Part shown: one piece after another, positions 39,558 to 49,817 of the stretch
Numbering within the stretch: position 1 is the first letter of the stretch
How the letters are laid out: each line of letters starts with the position of its first letter
From: Adineta steineri
Taxonomy: Eukaryota > Rotifera > Eurotatoria > Adinetida > Adinetidae
Assembly (NCBI GenBank): GCA_905250115.1
Contig: CAJNOI010000002.1
Coordinates: 1,561,866 to 1,625,865 of the forward strand
Length of the DNA stretch: 64,000 nucleotides
Direction: 5' to 3'
Program-made: the position numbers and the translations under genes
The notes under the pieces: model-generated
Told to the model about the DNA's origin: nothing
What the model saw: the letters and a program-made list of their open reading frames with translations, nothing else
Databases searched by the model: none

Positions 39558-41606
39558 TCATAACTTCTTTTTCACAATTTCAATACTCTCTTTCACATTT
39601 TTAATACTAGGATGAGTTGGAGGTAATGCACGTTGTTTGATGTCCAGAGCACGTTCAAAATATGAAAGTGCTTTCGAATAGTTTCCCATGTTATCATACA
39701 CATCACCGATGTTGTTGTATGAAGTAGCCAATAAAGGATGATTTGAAGGGAGGGTTTTTTCTAGAATTTCAAGTGCTTTTTCGTAATATGAAAGTGCTTT
39801 CGAGTACTCTCTCATGTAGTCATACACCAAACCGATGTTGTTGTATGAAATAGCCAATGAAGGATGATTCGCAGGAAGAATTTTTTGTTCAATTTCAAGT
39901 GTCATTTCGTAAAATGAAAGTGCTTTCGAGTACTCTCCCATGTTGTTATACACCAAACCTATGTTATTGTATGAAGTAGCCAAATCAGGATGATTTGACG
40001 GAAGAGTTTTTTGATCAATTTCAAGTGCTTTTTCGTAATATGAAAGTGCTTTCGAGTACTCTCCCATTTGTCTGTACGCCTCACCGATGTTGTTGTATGA
40101 AGTACCCAAATGAGAATGATTTGAAGGAAGAGTTTTTTCTTGAATTTCAAGTCCTTGTTCATAATACCAATTAGCCTTTTCATAATCACCCTGCGCATCT
40201 TTAACCACTCCCAACTGATTATAATAAAGCGCTTTTTCACCCTCTTTAGATGTCTGTTCGAGTAATACATTATAAAGTTCTTCTGCTTTATTAAATTGAC
40301 CGATTTTAAGCAATAAGTTACCCAATCTTTGCCATCCAGTATTACCACCAGCTTCTTCTCGTATTCGATCAGTAAGTGATCGTAGTTGTTGATCATCATC
40401 CGATGTTAATTGTAATTCAACTTGATAAAGTTCATTCTTATTGCCCATTTGTTTAATTGCATTCACTCGAAAGACGGTGTGCATGGAGAAGAGAATTTCT
40501 TCTTCTTCTTTAAAATAACTCACTTCTTTGATGGAGGCAAATGGTGTTGATTTCAAACAAGGATCAATGAACATTATGAAAAGAATGCCAACCTTATTTG
40601 GTTCTGTTGAAGCACGTCCAGCAAAGTCGAGAGACACTTCTTTATCTTTACTGGTGGACAAGAAATTGTTAAATGACATAAGTCCACCTTTTGCTTTTTG
40701 AAGTTTGTCAAAGTCTGATTTCATAAGACCTTGTCCTCGATAAACTATAAAACGTTTTCTTCCATAACTACTGACTTGTTGTTCATGCAGCTGTTGAATT
40801 TGTTGATGTACATCACGTAGGAAGAAGCCCATATTAACGATTATATCGGCATCCATAAGTCGAAGTGCTTGATTGAGCATTTTGTAGGTAAAACACTCAC
40901 GCGTATACCACCAGATTGCTTTTTGTGGATCATAGTCACGTTCGAATTCATTAATCACTTGTAATTCAATTGAATTGCCGGTAAAGACGTCACGGCAACA
41001 AACTGCTAAGTCCTTGATTGCCTTGCGATCATATTCGATATCAAGGAGAATCTCCTTGAACAGTTGGGTATACATGAAAGTTGGCTCCAACTGATTTAAA
41101 TTATCAGCTGAAGCCATTTCATTTACCGCAAGAAAACTTACGGCAATTGTGTCCTGGTCACATTGTTTAACCACCACTTGTAATGCATGACAAATATCTT
41201 TGATACTTGTATGGACACCTTTAATTTTTTTCCAACTTTGAGCCCATCCTTCATATCTAGATTTGTTGCCACAGAAGATGTAAATAGCATCTAACTGTGG
41301 CATGCCATGAATTTCAGGAACCAAATGTTGACCTAATGAGCCTGATGTTATGACAAAGACTTGTTCCTTGTCAACCTTGTTGAGTGCTTCGATGCACTGA
41401 TTCGATTGCGTGCATAGGTTGACATCGTTGACCACGTTCTTCAAATGAGCCAATGTATTCTGGCAGTCCTTGTCTGCTTGATCGATGTTGGCATCGATCC
41501 AAATGAGAAGGTAATTTGTAGCCCTACGTTGTCGTGATTGACGAACAGAAGACGCTGTTGCTTCATGAGACGATTTTACGGTTGGTTTTGTAGGTTTCGG
41601 GTCCAT
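39558..41606 (-). CDS. NAD:arginine ADP-ribosyltransferase with kinesin-light-chain-type TPRs, 682 aa, intronless
   Basis: Single exon. Residues 30-145 form an alpha/beta domain shared with the two neighbouring paralogues (LLIWIDANI, VFVITSGSLG, LDAIYIFCGNK). Residues about 175-400 are an ART domain with a complete R-S-E set: Arg290 in FIVYRGQG, Ser317 in FNNFLSTS, and a Glu cluster at 367-370 in FKEEEEILF, placing Glu-x-Glu at 368/370. That pattern is typical of arginine-specific mono-ADP-ribosyltransferases. Residues about 430-670 are six TPRs, the last four of 42 residues with nearly identical DNA. A NHPDLATSYNNIG-type start to each repeat is as in kinesin light chain. There is no signal peptide, so a cytosolic enzyme is expected; the target is unknown. 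Such ART+TPR proteins are abundant in bdelloid genomes as I recall them. Confidence 0.88.
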   Translation of the reverse strand: MDPKPTKPTVKSSHEATASSVRQSRQRRATNYLLIWIDANIDQADKDCQNTLAHLKNVVNDVNLCTQSNQCIEALNKVDKEQVFVITSGSLGQHLVPEIHGMPQLDAIYIFCGNKSRYEGWAQSWKKIKGVHTSIKDICHALQVVVKQCDQDTIAVSFLAVNEMASADNLNQLEPTFMYTQLFKEILLDIEYDRKAIKDLAVCCRDVFTGNSIELQVINEFERDYDPQKAIWWYTRECFTYKMLNQALRLMDADIIVNMGFFLRDVHQQIQQLHEQQVSSYGRKRFIVYRGQGLMKSDFDKLQKAKGGLMSFNNFLSTSKDKEVSLDFAGRASTEPNKVGILFIMFIDPCLKSTPFASIKEVSYFKEEEEILFSMHTVFRVNAIKQMGNKNELYQVELQLTSDDDQQLRSLTDRIREEAGGNTGWQRLGNLLLKIGQFNKAEELYNVLLEQTSKEGEKALYYNQLGVVKDAQGDYEKANWYYEQGLEIQEKTLPSNHSHLGTSYNNIGEAYRQMGEYSKALSYYEKALEIDQKTLPSNHPDLATSYNNIGLVYNNMGEYSKALSFYEMTLEIEQKILPANHPSLAISYNNIGLVYDYMREYSKALSYYEKALEILEKTLPSNHPLLATSYNNIGDVYDNMGNYSKALSYFERALDIKQRALPPTHPSIKNVKESIEIVKKKL
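39640..40180 (-). repeat. 126-bp tandem repeats encoding TPRs
   Basis: Within the ART-TPR gene, four 126-bp units (42 codons) follow one another in exact register. The same landmark (TATGAAAGTGC or near variant) recurs at about 39661, 39787, 39913 and 40039. Units differ at only a small number of sites by eye. Confidence 0.8.
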
Positions 41607-43185
41607 GGTATGTATGTATTAATAATTGGACGAGAATTGAATGTGATTGAAGAGCTGAAGAATTTGATGGTTAAGCAAAGCAAAGAAAAGAATACTGCTA
41701 TTTATATGAGAATCAGATCTCTTTATCACAATGTGTTTATGGCATCATTAGCTATTTTTTCTATGTTTATTATTATTACCTATAATAAAACCCCCTATCT
41801 TGTGTATCACTCAACTTATATCATACAGCAAGGTGAGTAGAAGGGAGAAAAAAGAATTCGTTTTTTCCAACTTTCTTCTCAGATAGAAGACAATATCGCT
41901 AATAAAAAAACATATTTACTCTGCAAATAATGCATATCAACCGGCTCACTGCATTTGCTCATATTTTTAAATCGAATATTTAAATTATACAAGACGAAAA
42001 ATCAAATGATTGTGTTCTTTTCTGTGAACGAGCAATAAAATCTGTTCAATCTTCTACACATATTAACAGTAAAAAGAGTAAATAATAATTAATATTAAAC
42101 TCATTGTTCGATAAATTAACTATTTATTCAAGATTAAAATTATAATACTAACTATATGGTAGAAGTACCCGCTGTTGTAAGGAAAAGTCAGGTTAAGAAT
42201 GCTGGTAAGATATATTAATGATATCAATATTGTCAAAATCTTTGGTTTTTATCTCAGTTCGTTGTCGAATGAATGAAAAAAACAATTGCAGTCTCCAACT
42301 TTTTGGATGGAACACTTACTGTAGTGCTCCAACAACAAGGTTACTAAGCAGAGCCCTAAATAGGTCTACCTGTTGTGGTCTGTGCAATTTGAACGACGTG
42401 GGTAGGTGTGAATATTATTTTCATCTCACATTCACATCCTCAGAAACTTGATTTTTCTCTCAAAAGATCTGTCGTCGTACGTACTATTTTAATTATGCAA
42501 GTTATATTTTTCTTATTTTATTATATTTTCAAGGATCTTTTGAAATGAATAGATAGTGTAGATGTTAATTAAAACTAGTCATCTATAAGTGATTGTCAAT
42601 ATATACAGTAATTAGCAGATGAAAATAATACAAACAATACAATTTTCAAGTAATCGACAGATTAATAAAGAATAATATTCGTATACACTTACTTACAATT
42701 ATGTGAGATATTTATTTACCATTAACAATCGATTCCATGAAAATAAATCAGAAATATCTATCGTAGTGATATTCAACGATCCCTTTCAGTTTAATAATTA
42801 TGTCTAATCGATAAGATTTCATTTTTTTCGAAACATAAAATTTGAAGGTTGTTAAATTTTATAATACTCTTTATAGAAGTTGTTTCACTATCATTCACAC
42901 TGATGATGCACTGATATAAAGACCTCTGAAAAAAAGGATAGCTTTTTCACAAACTATTCTTCTTTAATTACTGGAATGATACCATCTGTCAACTGAATTT
43001 TTACAGTTATCTTGCAACATATCTAGCAATGTTTCCCCGAAAGAATAAAAGCGAAATATACATCCAAGTATCATAAATCTTATCTACAATAACAAATATC
43101 GTGTCTCTCCGCGAAAAAGAAAAGATGTTAAATTTACGTGAAAAAGTAAGTTTAATGTAGTTTTATGTTGAAAATTTAATATGTT
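41607..43185. other. Intergenic stretch up to the assembly gap
   Basis: No supported exon. It holds the upstream region of the ART-TPR gene starting at 41606, a foldback copy at 42397-42440 and otherwise AT-rich DNA. A segment near 42290-42390 is less AT-rich than its surroundings and could be a transposon fragment, but I recognise no family. Confidence 0.5.
42397..42440. repeat. Foldback element with TGTGGG-like arm (copy 2)
   Basis: Left arm GTGGGTAGGTGTGAATA, short T-rich loop, right arm TCTCACATTCACATCC. The arms pair imperfectly. Confidence 0.45.
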
Positions 43186-43285
43186 NNNNNNNNNNNNNNN
43201 NNNNNNNNNNNNNNNNNNNNNNNNNNNNNNNNNNNNNNNNNNNNNNNNNNNNNNNNNNNNNNNNNNNNNNNNNNNNNNNNNNNNN
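43186..43285. other. Assembly gap (100 N)
   Basis: Exactly 100 N, the usual placeholder for a gap of unknown size. It interrupts the third ART-TPR paralogue. Confidence 0.98.
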
Positions 43286-43846
43286 AAAAAACAAATTGTC
43301 CATTAACTCCTGTTGTTGATTTACCTGGATCAACATTTGTTGTGAAAATATTGATTGATAATGGCTCTTCTATCTTTTTCTGAATTTTGTGATCTGCTGT
43401 AATTTGAGAAACAAGTTCACCCAGATCAACAACAACAGATTTTATCTGTAGAAAAAATAATAAAATAAAGCAAACATCTTTTAGAAGAATTTTACTTTAG
43501 CAAATTTATGAGCCCATTGCTCATTATTCTTCTTATCCATACAATAAACATAAATTGATATAACTTGTCGTAGTTGATGAATGTAGGGTACTATTTTTCG
43601 CCCTAATCGACCACTAACAATAATTACTAATCGATCTTTTTGTGATGTTTGTTCGATATATTGTTGACATTGTTTTACATCTTGAAACTTCTTAATATGA
43701 TTAATAATAGAACGTAGTTTTACTTCTGTATCTCGAGTGTCTTTAACATTTACATTTGCATCTAGCCAAATAAGAGAGAATATCTCAAGATACTTATCAT
43801 TGGTGTTTGTATGAAAATCATCATCTGGTAGAACAGCAGTGGGCAT
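43286..43846 (-). CDS. N-terminal part of a third ART-TPR paralogue, cut by assembly gap
   Basis: Exon 1 is 43846-43496 (117 codons) and exon 2 begins at 43445 after a 50-bp GT..AG intron and stays open into the gap. The translated part matches the N-terminal alpha/beta domain of the two upstream paralogues: FSLIWLDANV, LVIIVSGRLG, VPYIHQLRQ, ISIYVYCMDKK, then IKSVVVDLGELVSQI. Exon 2 continues with SINIFTTN, corresponding to the linker before the ART domain. No continuation is visible on the other side of the gap, so the ART and TPR parts are either in the missing sequence or lost. Unlike its neighbours it has an intron. Confidence 0.7.
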
Positions 43847-44049
43847 GTTAATTCAAGAAACTAAAAATAGTATAAAGTTGTCAAGTTATATGTGTTTAAT
43901 CTATGTATAATTATCGAATAAATTGTGTGTTTTTTACAGTCTAAAAAAAGAATGTGATATTTTTATGTCAGTTTTTTCAAACTTTGATGTAAGTAAATAG
44001 AATAAAAGAATAATATGTTATAATTGATTAAAGAAATGTGCCTGGATCT

Positions 44050-44094
44050 GGTTGTGGATATTGTATTAGTTATACACCCATACTTACCCACAGC
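44050..44094. repeat. Foldback element (copy 3)
   Basis: Arms GGTTGTGG and CCCACAGCC pair. It shares the 16-bp core TGTGGATATTGTATTA (44053-44068) exactly with copy 4 and the right-half motif ACACCCATAC. Confidence 0.65.
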
Positions 44095-45469
44095 CTCAAG
44101 ATGTGCATTAATCCTGAAATTGACTATGGCTTTACTTGTTTATCTACAGGATGTTTGGCTCGTAATTTTCTCCATTATTGTACGGGCGAAAGTTTGTGTT
44201 TTTCGTGCCGATTGGATATTTGCAAGAGTCCTCTACGATATGCTCCTCTCAATCTAATTTTCCCTTGACTATAGTCAGGGTTTTATTTCTTCGAACGACT
44301 TTATGCTTGCATGTTTGTCTGCAGAACTTGTACAGCCAAGAGATTCAGTGAATCGCGTCAGTCCTAGCTATTTGTTCTCATCAATATTAGTTTATTTACT
44401 ACCTTATCCACGTAAATACATGAAGAATATTTCTGAGTGTAACTAATTAGAATATTTCTGTACACCACATAAATAATAATACTATCTAATATAAACATGA
44501 AATTATGATTGAATAACATTAACCTACCTTATGAGACGAAGCGAGGATCTATAAGGTATTTGAAAAGAGTTGGTTAAGAAGATGAAAAATAAGCAGATTA
44601 AGTGAAAAGAACTGTTTTATATACACGATGCTTTTCTCTATTCTTTGTATTCGTTTATATTTACACAAAATAATTCTTGTTTGTCTCTTTTTCTAGTTCT
44701 TATCAGCTCATAAAAGAGTTTATTACAATCAAATAAAAACGACCATGTAATAAACTAGAAGCTGTTAAAAAATGAATCGATTCTGATGAAAATAGTAAGG
44801 TGAAGAAAGAAGCACAAATCATCGGGAAAGATATTGAATGAGCCATAAAAATATGACACATGCAAAATGAATCATTTATTAATGTCTTAAAGTAACTATA
44901 TAGAGGAATAAACAGGTTCGAAAAGAAAGAAATAACGAATTGAATAAAACATTTTGTTAATAACTTATCGTCTCTGATTTCAAGAAGAAACCCAACATTT
45001 ACTATGGAATTCAAATTTGATTTTCAATACCTCCTTTAAAATTGTTTCAGTAGAATCATTGTCAATAGTAATTGGTTTCTAAAAGATTACATTTCATACA
45101 GTTCCCATGAATTTGTTCTCAATTTTACTTTGTATATTATAATTGTCACATGATAAATAGAAATAATTATAACAACAAAAACTAAATATTTATTTATATT
45201 CATTAAAAGAGTAAAAAAGAAAAGATAATCATTATCTGATCAAAAGTAAAATAAAGAATAATTTATGCATATGAATATTAGTCAATGGAGTTATATTCAT
45301 TCTCATTCTATTGATTTCTGAATTGTTTATTTCTGTTTTTAAACTAATTCATAGAAAACCATTTTTATTTAAATCAAACGATTCTAATATAATATTAACA
45401 GATAATAAAAATCAATTACATCACACAATCTCTATTGAAAAATTTTTAAGAAAAATTTTTAATAATAAT

Positions 45470-45526
45470 GGGTGGGTGTGGATATTGTATTATATATACA
45501 TCCACGTCGACACCCATACCCACACC
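45470..45526. repeat. Foldback element (copy 4)
   Basis: Left arm GGGTGGGTGTGG, core TGTGGATATTGTATTA identical to copy 3, right arm ACACCCATACCCACACC. The arms are complementary over about 12 bp with a TATA-rich centre. Confidence 0.7.
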
Positions 45527-45564
45527 ATATCGATAGGATTTGCTATCCACTACAGGAACCATTA

Positions 45565-46008
45565 AACGGCGGATGATGATCCAAAAACTACTTAAAAGTG
45601 AGACATATCATTGTTTTTGATAAATTTAACAACAAATGTAGGTTCGAGGACTACTTTGGCTTGTTGTCTCAAGTTTTAACAATGACTTTACTCCACTATT
45701 ACGATGATATATCTCAGTCTGGTAATCACTAACAGTATCACTTAAAATTTGTTCACCGCTTAAAAACATTTTCAAATTTTTGTGAGAACTTAGACAAAAT
45801 ATCAAAATTCAAGCAATAACGGCGGAGTTAAATTCAGTACCTATCGTTTACTTCGAAAAGATATCTGAAGAGTAAGTCAAAAGGATGAAACTTCCCATGG
45901 AATATCATAACAACTACCTCGAATATATAGTGTAGAAAGATGGGTGGAATATTATTTTCCTAAATAGATATAGTGCAGTTCCGGGAACTTTTTGATCACC
46001 CTATGTAA
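45565..46008. mobile_element. Possible mariner-like non-autonomous element
   Basis: On the minus strand the right end reads ATAGGGTGATCAAAAAGTTC (about 45982-46001) next to TA-rich sequence. This is the kind of terminal repeat seen in Tc1/mariner-class elements. A degenerate counterpart, GGATGATGATCCAAAAACTA, lies at about 45570-45590 in the opposite orientation, giving a candidate of about 440 bp with no transposase frame. The pairing of these two ends is by eye and imperfect. Confidence 0.35.
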
Positions 46009-46366
46009 TTATATTTTTCTTAGTTTTGTTTTTGTATAGGAAAACTTTAACAATAATTTCTAGATAAATGATATTTTAAAAGAAGAAAAAGCAATTTTAG
46101 AAGTAGACTTGTCGTTTTTTCTTTCCAATGAAGTCTTTGATAAAGTTAATTGTTTGATATTTAACAAAGTACTCGTTTTACATGAACCTTTTCTTTAAAT
46201 TAAAAAATATTTAAAAAAGCATTTTCTTTAATTAATTTTAACATTTTATTTGATACCTTATAAGAAATACTAAAAAATATACTTTATTTTCTCACAAATA
46301 TAACAAGTAAGATGATAAACTTTATTTTAACTCTTTCTTGTATATTTTTATAAATTAAGATAGATA

Positions 46367-48550
46367 ATGTTATTTCAATTAATTCTTATCTTATTTCAAA
46401 TTCATATATCTATTTCAACAATATCTCTTATAAAATATGACAATACTCAATTTATTTCAAGTCAAAATTCATATTTGCTGAATAATTTCCATGTTCAATC
46501 TCAGAATGAATGTATTTGTCTTTGTTATACTAACCAAAGTTGTATAACATTGACTTATTTTGGAATAAATCAAACTTGTTTATTATATTCATCACAACTT
46601 CAAATAGAATATTTACAATTGACTTCATATACAATAAATTCTGCTGTTATTTCTTTTCCAAATCGAATTTCAAGTAACTATTGTATGTTTTTCAAAATAG
46701 CTTTTCTTTATTTTCTAAAAAATCTTTAGCAACAACACAAACAACTTCAACTTCAAGTTCAACAACCTCAAGTTTGGCGACCTCAAGTTCATCAACTTCA
46801 ACTTCGAGTTCATCAACTTCAACTTCAAGTACATCAACTTCAACTTCAAGTACATCAACTACTACAAGTAAAGTATTGATTTCAGATTTGAGTTTCTCGA
46901 CTTCGTTTACCCTTCGATCAAGTTTTCCTGAAAAAATCTTTTTCAAGTCAATTTAATAAAGTGCAGATGCAACAGCATTCGATGTTTTTCTTTCAGTGTG
47001 TCAGAAACAATTTGATGCATTTCAAGGAAATGCACAAAAAAATCTCTAGGCAACTGAAAAAAAATATCAAGAAATGCTTCTCCGGATGACATCTCTATAG
47101 TGACTAACAAAGAAAGTATTCTTGCAAGACTTTTCTTGACGAGAAAGAGAAAAAAAAACAAAGAAATTTTTATTAAAATTTTAGCAACAACAAATGCCTA
47201 TTGTGGATATTCATGTATTAATACAACAGTATCAAGATTATCTTCTGTTGCATTTTATTCATTCGATAATAATACATTTGATAGTATTGGTAATTATTCA
47301 ATGAATGCAACATTTTCATCAAGTTATGTACCTGGATGGATTGGTTCAGCTATTAATTTCACATATAATAATTCACAATTTCTTTCAAGTCGAACACATA
47401 TTCCATTAGATTCACGTTCATTTACAATTGATTTTTGGTTTTATGTAACTGATCTAACAAGTTTTAAAGATCTTGGTTTTGGTGGTGAATGTCAGTTGTC
47501 AACAAATGATCAATGTTTATTTCTTAATATTCGTACTAAACTTCTTCGTATAGTATTTTTTGCTGATGATACAATTGGCACAACAAGTTTAGTCATAAAT
47601 CAATGGTATCATGGAACATTTGTTTATGATTCAACAATAAAACAACAATTGATTTATTTAAATGGTTTATTAGATAAAAGTGCAACAGTTACACATGATT
47701 TTTTAGGAACAACAGGATTATTTACAATTGGCGGTGGATATATTGGTGGAGATTCAGCCCCAATTGTTTATTATTCAGGTTATATTGATCAATTTGGAAT
47801 AAGTTATCGAGTTAAAACACCATGTGAAATCTATTTAAATGCAATACTTTTTTGTTATTTTCGATTTGATTCAATATTACTTGTAATTGATTCTGGACCA
47901 AATTTAATTACTGCAACTAATTATAATGGAATGCAAACAACTGGACGAGTAAATCAAGGTATACAATTTTCATCTTCATTATCTTATATAGCTATTAATG
48001 GAATTAATATTTTAAATTCATTAAATAATCCATTTACAATATCAATGTGGATTAATCCATTGAATACGACCAGTGGTGGAACACTTATTCACACATCAAC
48101 ACTATCTAATGGTTGAGATTTTATTATTTTTTGAAAACGTTTTTATTTGTTTTTTTTTATTTTTTAGGTTTAGGCACTTGTTTTGCATTGTGGGGTTTTT
48201 CATCAAATGGTTCATTTATTGCGAATTTTATTAATTCCTCAAATAGTATAACTCCAATAATAATCTCAACACCATTTCCATTAAATCAATGGATACATAT
48301 TGCTCAAATATTCAATTTAACAAGTGGAACTTCTTCTTTATATATCAATGGAAATCTTGTATCAAATATATTAGTATCAACACGTCAAGCAATTGGATCA
48401 TATGTTTTTGTTGGATCATCACCAACAAATACAAGTTCTTGTAAATCAAGAATAATTTCGAAGGGACAATTTTTTGGTATAATTGATGAATTTTATGTTT
48501 TTTCACGAGCATTAACATCAACTGATATTTGTCGTTTAGCAAATCCTTAA
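46367..48550 (+). CDS. Secreted PAN/apple-like plus tandem LamG-like (concanavalin-fold) protein, 4 exons, 584 aa
   Basis: Exons 46367-46673, 46730-46867, 47185-48111, 48168-48550; phases close. A signal peptide (MLFQLILILFQIHISIS) precedes a Cys-containing module (NECICLCYTNQSCITLTYF) similar to PAN/apple domains. Exon 2 codes almost only Ser and Thr (a mucin-like linker from TCAACTTCAAGT-type units). Two laminin-G-like jelly-roll domains follow: the first begins VAFYSFDNNTFDSIGNYSMN, with FTIDFWFYV and the closing YSGYIDQFGISYRV. The second begins CYFRFDS, with FTISMWINPL, QWIHIAQIF, LYINGNLVS and FFGIIDEFYVFSRALTS. Such folds bind carbohydrates or matrix, and the protein is probably secreted or on the surface. 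No membrane anchor is seen at the C-terminus. The 317-bp intron 2 is unusual (see findings). Confidence 0.8.
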
Positions 48551-48654
48551 AACTATTTTCATATAAATCTTATAATTTTCTTTTATTCTTCTTCGAAAAT
48601 AAATTTAAAAATATATTTTATTTGTTTTTAATTATATAAATAAATAGTGTGTGA

Positions 48655-48716
48655 ATGTGGGTGGGTGAGGAGTCAGTGTCGATGTCAATATATGATTAAT
48701 ATAACATCCATACCCA
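48655..48716. repeat. Foldback element (copy 5)
   Basis: Left arm AATGTGGGTGGGTGAGG, AT-rich centre, right arm ACATCCATACCCATT, the same right-arm motif as in copies 1 and 4. It lies about 100 bp after the LamG-like stop codon. Confidence 0.55.
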
Positions 48717-48888
48717 TTTTATTCAATTACAGACTATAAATTCAAAATTATAATAACAAATATTTCATTATCATTATTATTATTATCAACACAATAGATC
48801 AAATCAAATAAACTAACAAATTCATGTATTTTGAAAATAATTTTGTTTACACAAAATATTAATTCGATTTATATCATTTCATCATATT

Positions 48889-49055
48889 GAGGGTGTGGGC
48901 GTAGGTGTAGGGTGGGGTGGGTGTAAGTGAGGTGTGGCTAGGATGTGGGTGTGGGTGTGGGTGTGGGTGGGTGTGGTTGTCAGAGTAACGTTAATGTGAT
49001 ACCTCACACCCACATCCACCCACCGTCGCACACACATCCGCATTCACACCCTACT
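48889..49055. repeat. Large foldback with TGTGGG tandem run (copy 6)
   Basis: The left arm (48889-48980) is almost entirely G/T on this strand and contains four consecutive TGTGGG units at about 48944-48968. The right arm (49001-49055) is the C/A-rich complement (CTCACACCCACATCCACCC and onwards). The TGTGGG unit equals the telomere repeat I recall for bdelloid rotifers. Confidence 0.75.
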
Positions 49056-49817
49056 CAAATTTAATGTGTCGTGTGTTTAAGAAAGCATGCTCAATTTCTA
49101 AGAAATTTAGTCAATCGATCAGTTAGTCTATATCTGAAGCTCGAAAAGGATGTTTTCATATACAGTACATGATAAAGCATCTCAGAACATAAAAGAATAG
49201 AAAAACCGTCGATGTACCAAATTTATTAAAAGTTACATATACTCTGCAATACATAATTTGCTAGATTTGTATTCGTCTGTCTCATTGCTCTCGGCTATTG
49301 TATCGAAAAGAGGATCAACATTTTTTTGTATGTTCATTGTTAGGTAGAGTTGGTCGAACTCCATTTAATCTCAGAGTTTTTTGCTAAAACGTAAAATCAA
49401 AAATGTTGACTCGAGATTAGTAAGACGAACATAATTCTATAATAATTACATGTATTTCAAATGATAGCTCGTCTCTTTCTCTATAAAATAGCATAATATG
49501 GTCAACACTTTCATATGATTTTGATATAAATATTCTTGATTTATTAAAGACGGGTCGATACTTGAGAATCACCCTTTACTTTTCTTATCTTTAAAACGAA
49601 TCTTCTCGTTAATGATCCTGATTCTCATATGCTATTGAAGTTTAATTTCGAAGTCAAATGAATGAAGTTTAACAACAAATATATTTCATAAGATCTTGTG
49701 TATGGCCTTTGATTTGCATACAATCAAATACAATAAATCACATTGACATACAGTCGAAAGCATGAGTATATACGCGAATATAGATATAAAGGTTATAGTC
49801 AATATTTTTATTTACTT

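Larger units (their letters stand above)
43847..46366. other. Intergenic region with repeats, no complete gene
   Basis: No convincing gene. It holds two related foldback elements (44050-44094, 45470-45526) and a probable mariner-type terminal repeat near 45978-46008. A plus-strand frame at 45311-45470 has coding-like composition but ends inside a foldback and has no identifiable start. Frames at 44024-44268 are produced by the foldback itself. Confidence 0.5.
48551..49817. other. Intergenic with telomere-like foldback repeats
   Basis: Convergent 3' region between the LamG-like gene (plus) and the EGF/LDLa receptor gene (minus). No exon seen. It carries two foldback loci, described separately. 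Confidence 0.6.

Noticed and set aside
44024..44268. Two overlapping plus-strand frames of 76-77 codons
   Set aside because: They span a foldback repeat and share no frame with any recognisable protein.
44703..45014. 103-codon minus-strand frame with hydrophobic segments
   Set aside because: Phe/Ser/Ile-rich chance translation; no signal peptide logic, no splice partners.
45630..45650. tRNA-like T-loop (GGTTCGAGGACT)
   Set aside because: No matching acceptor stem, anticodon arm or D arm could be folded around it.
46692..46946. 84-codon minus-strand frame with repeated EVEVDELEVE
   Set aside because: Mostly antisense of the Ser/Thr repeat exon; only its first part, inside the intron, was kept as a finding.
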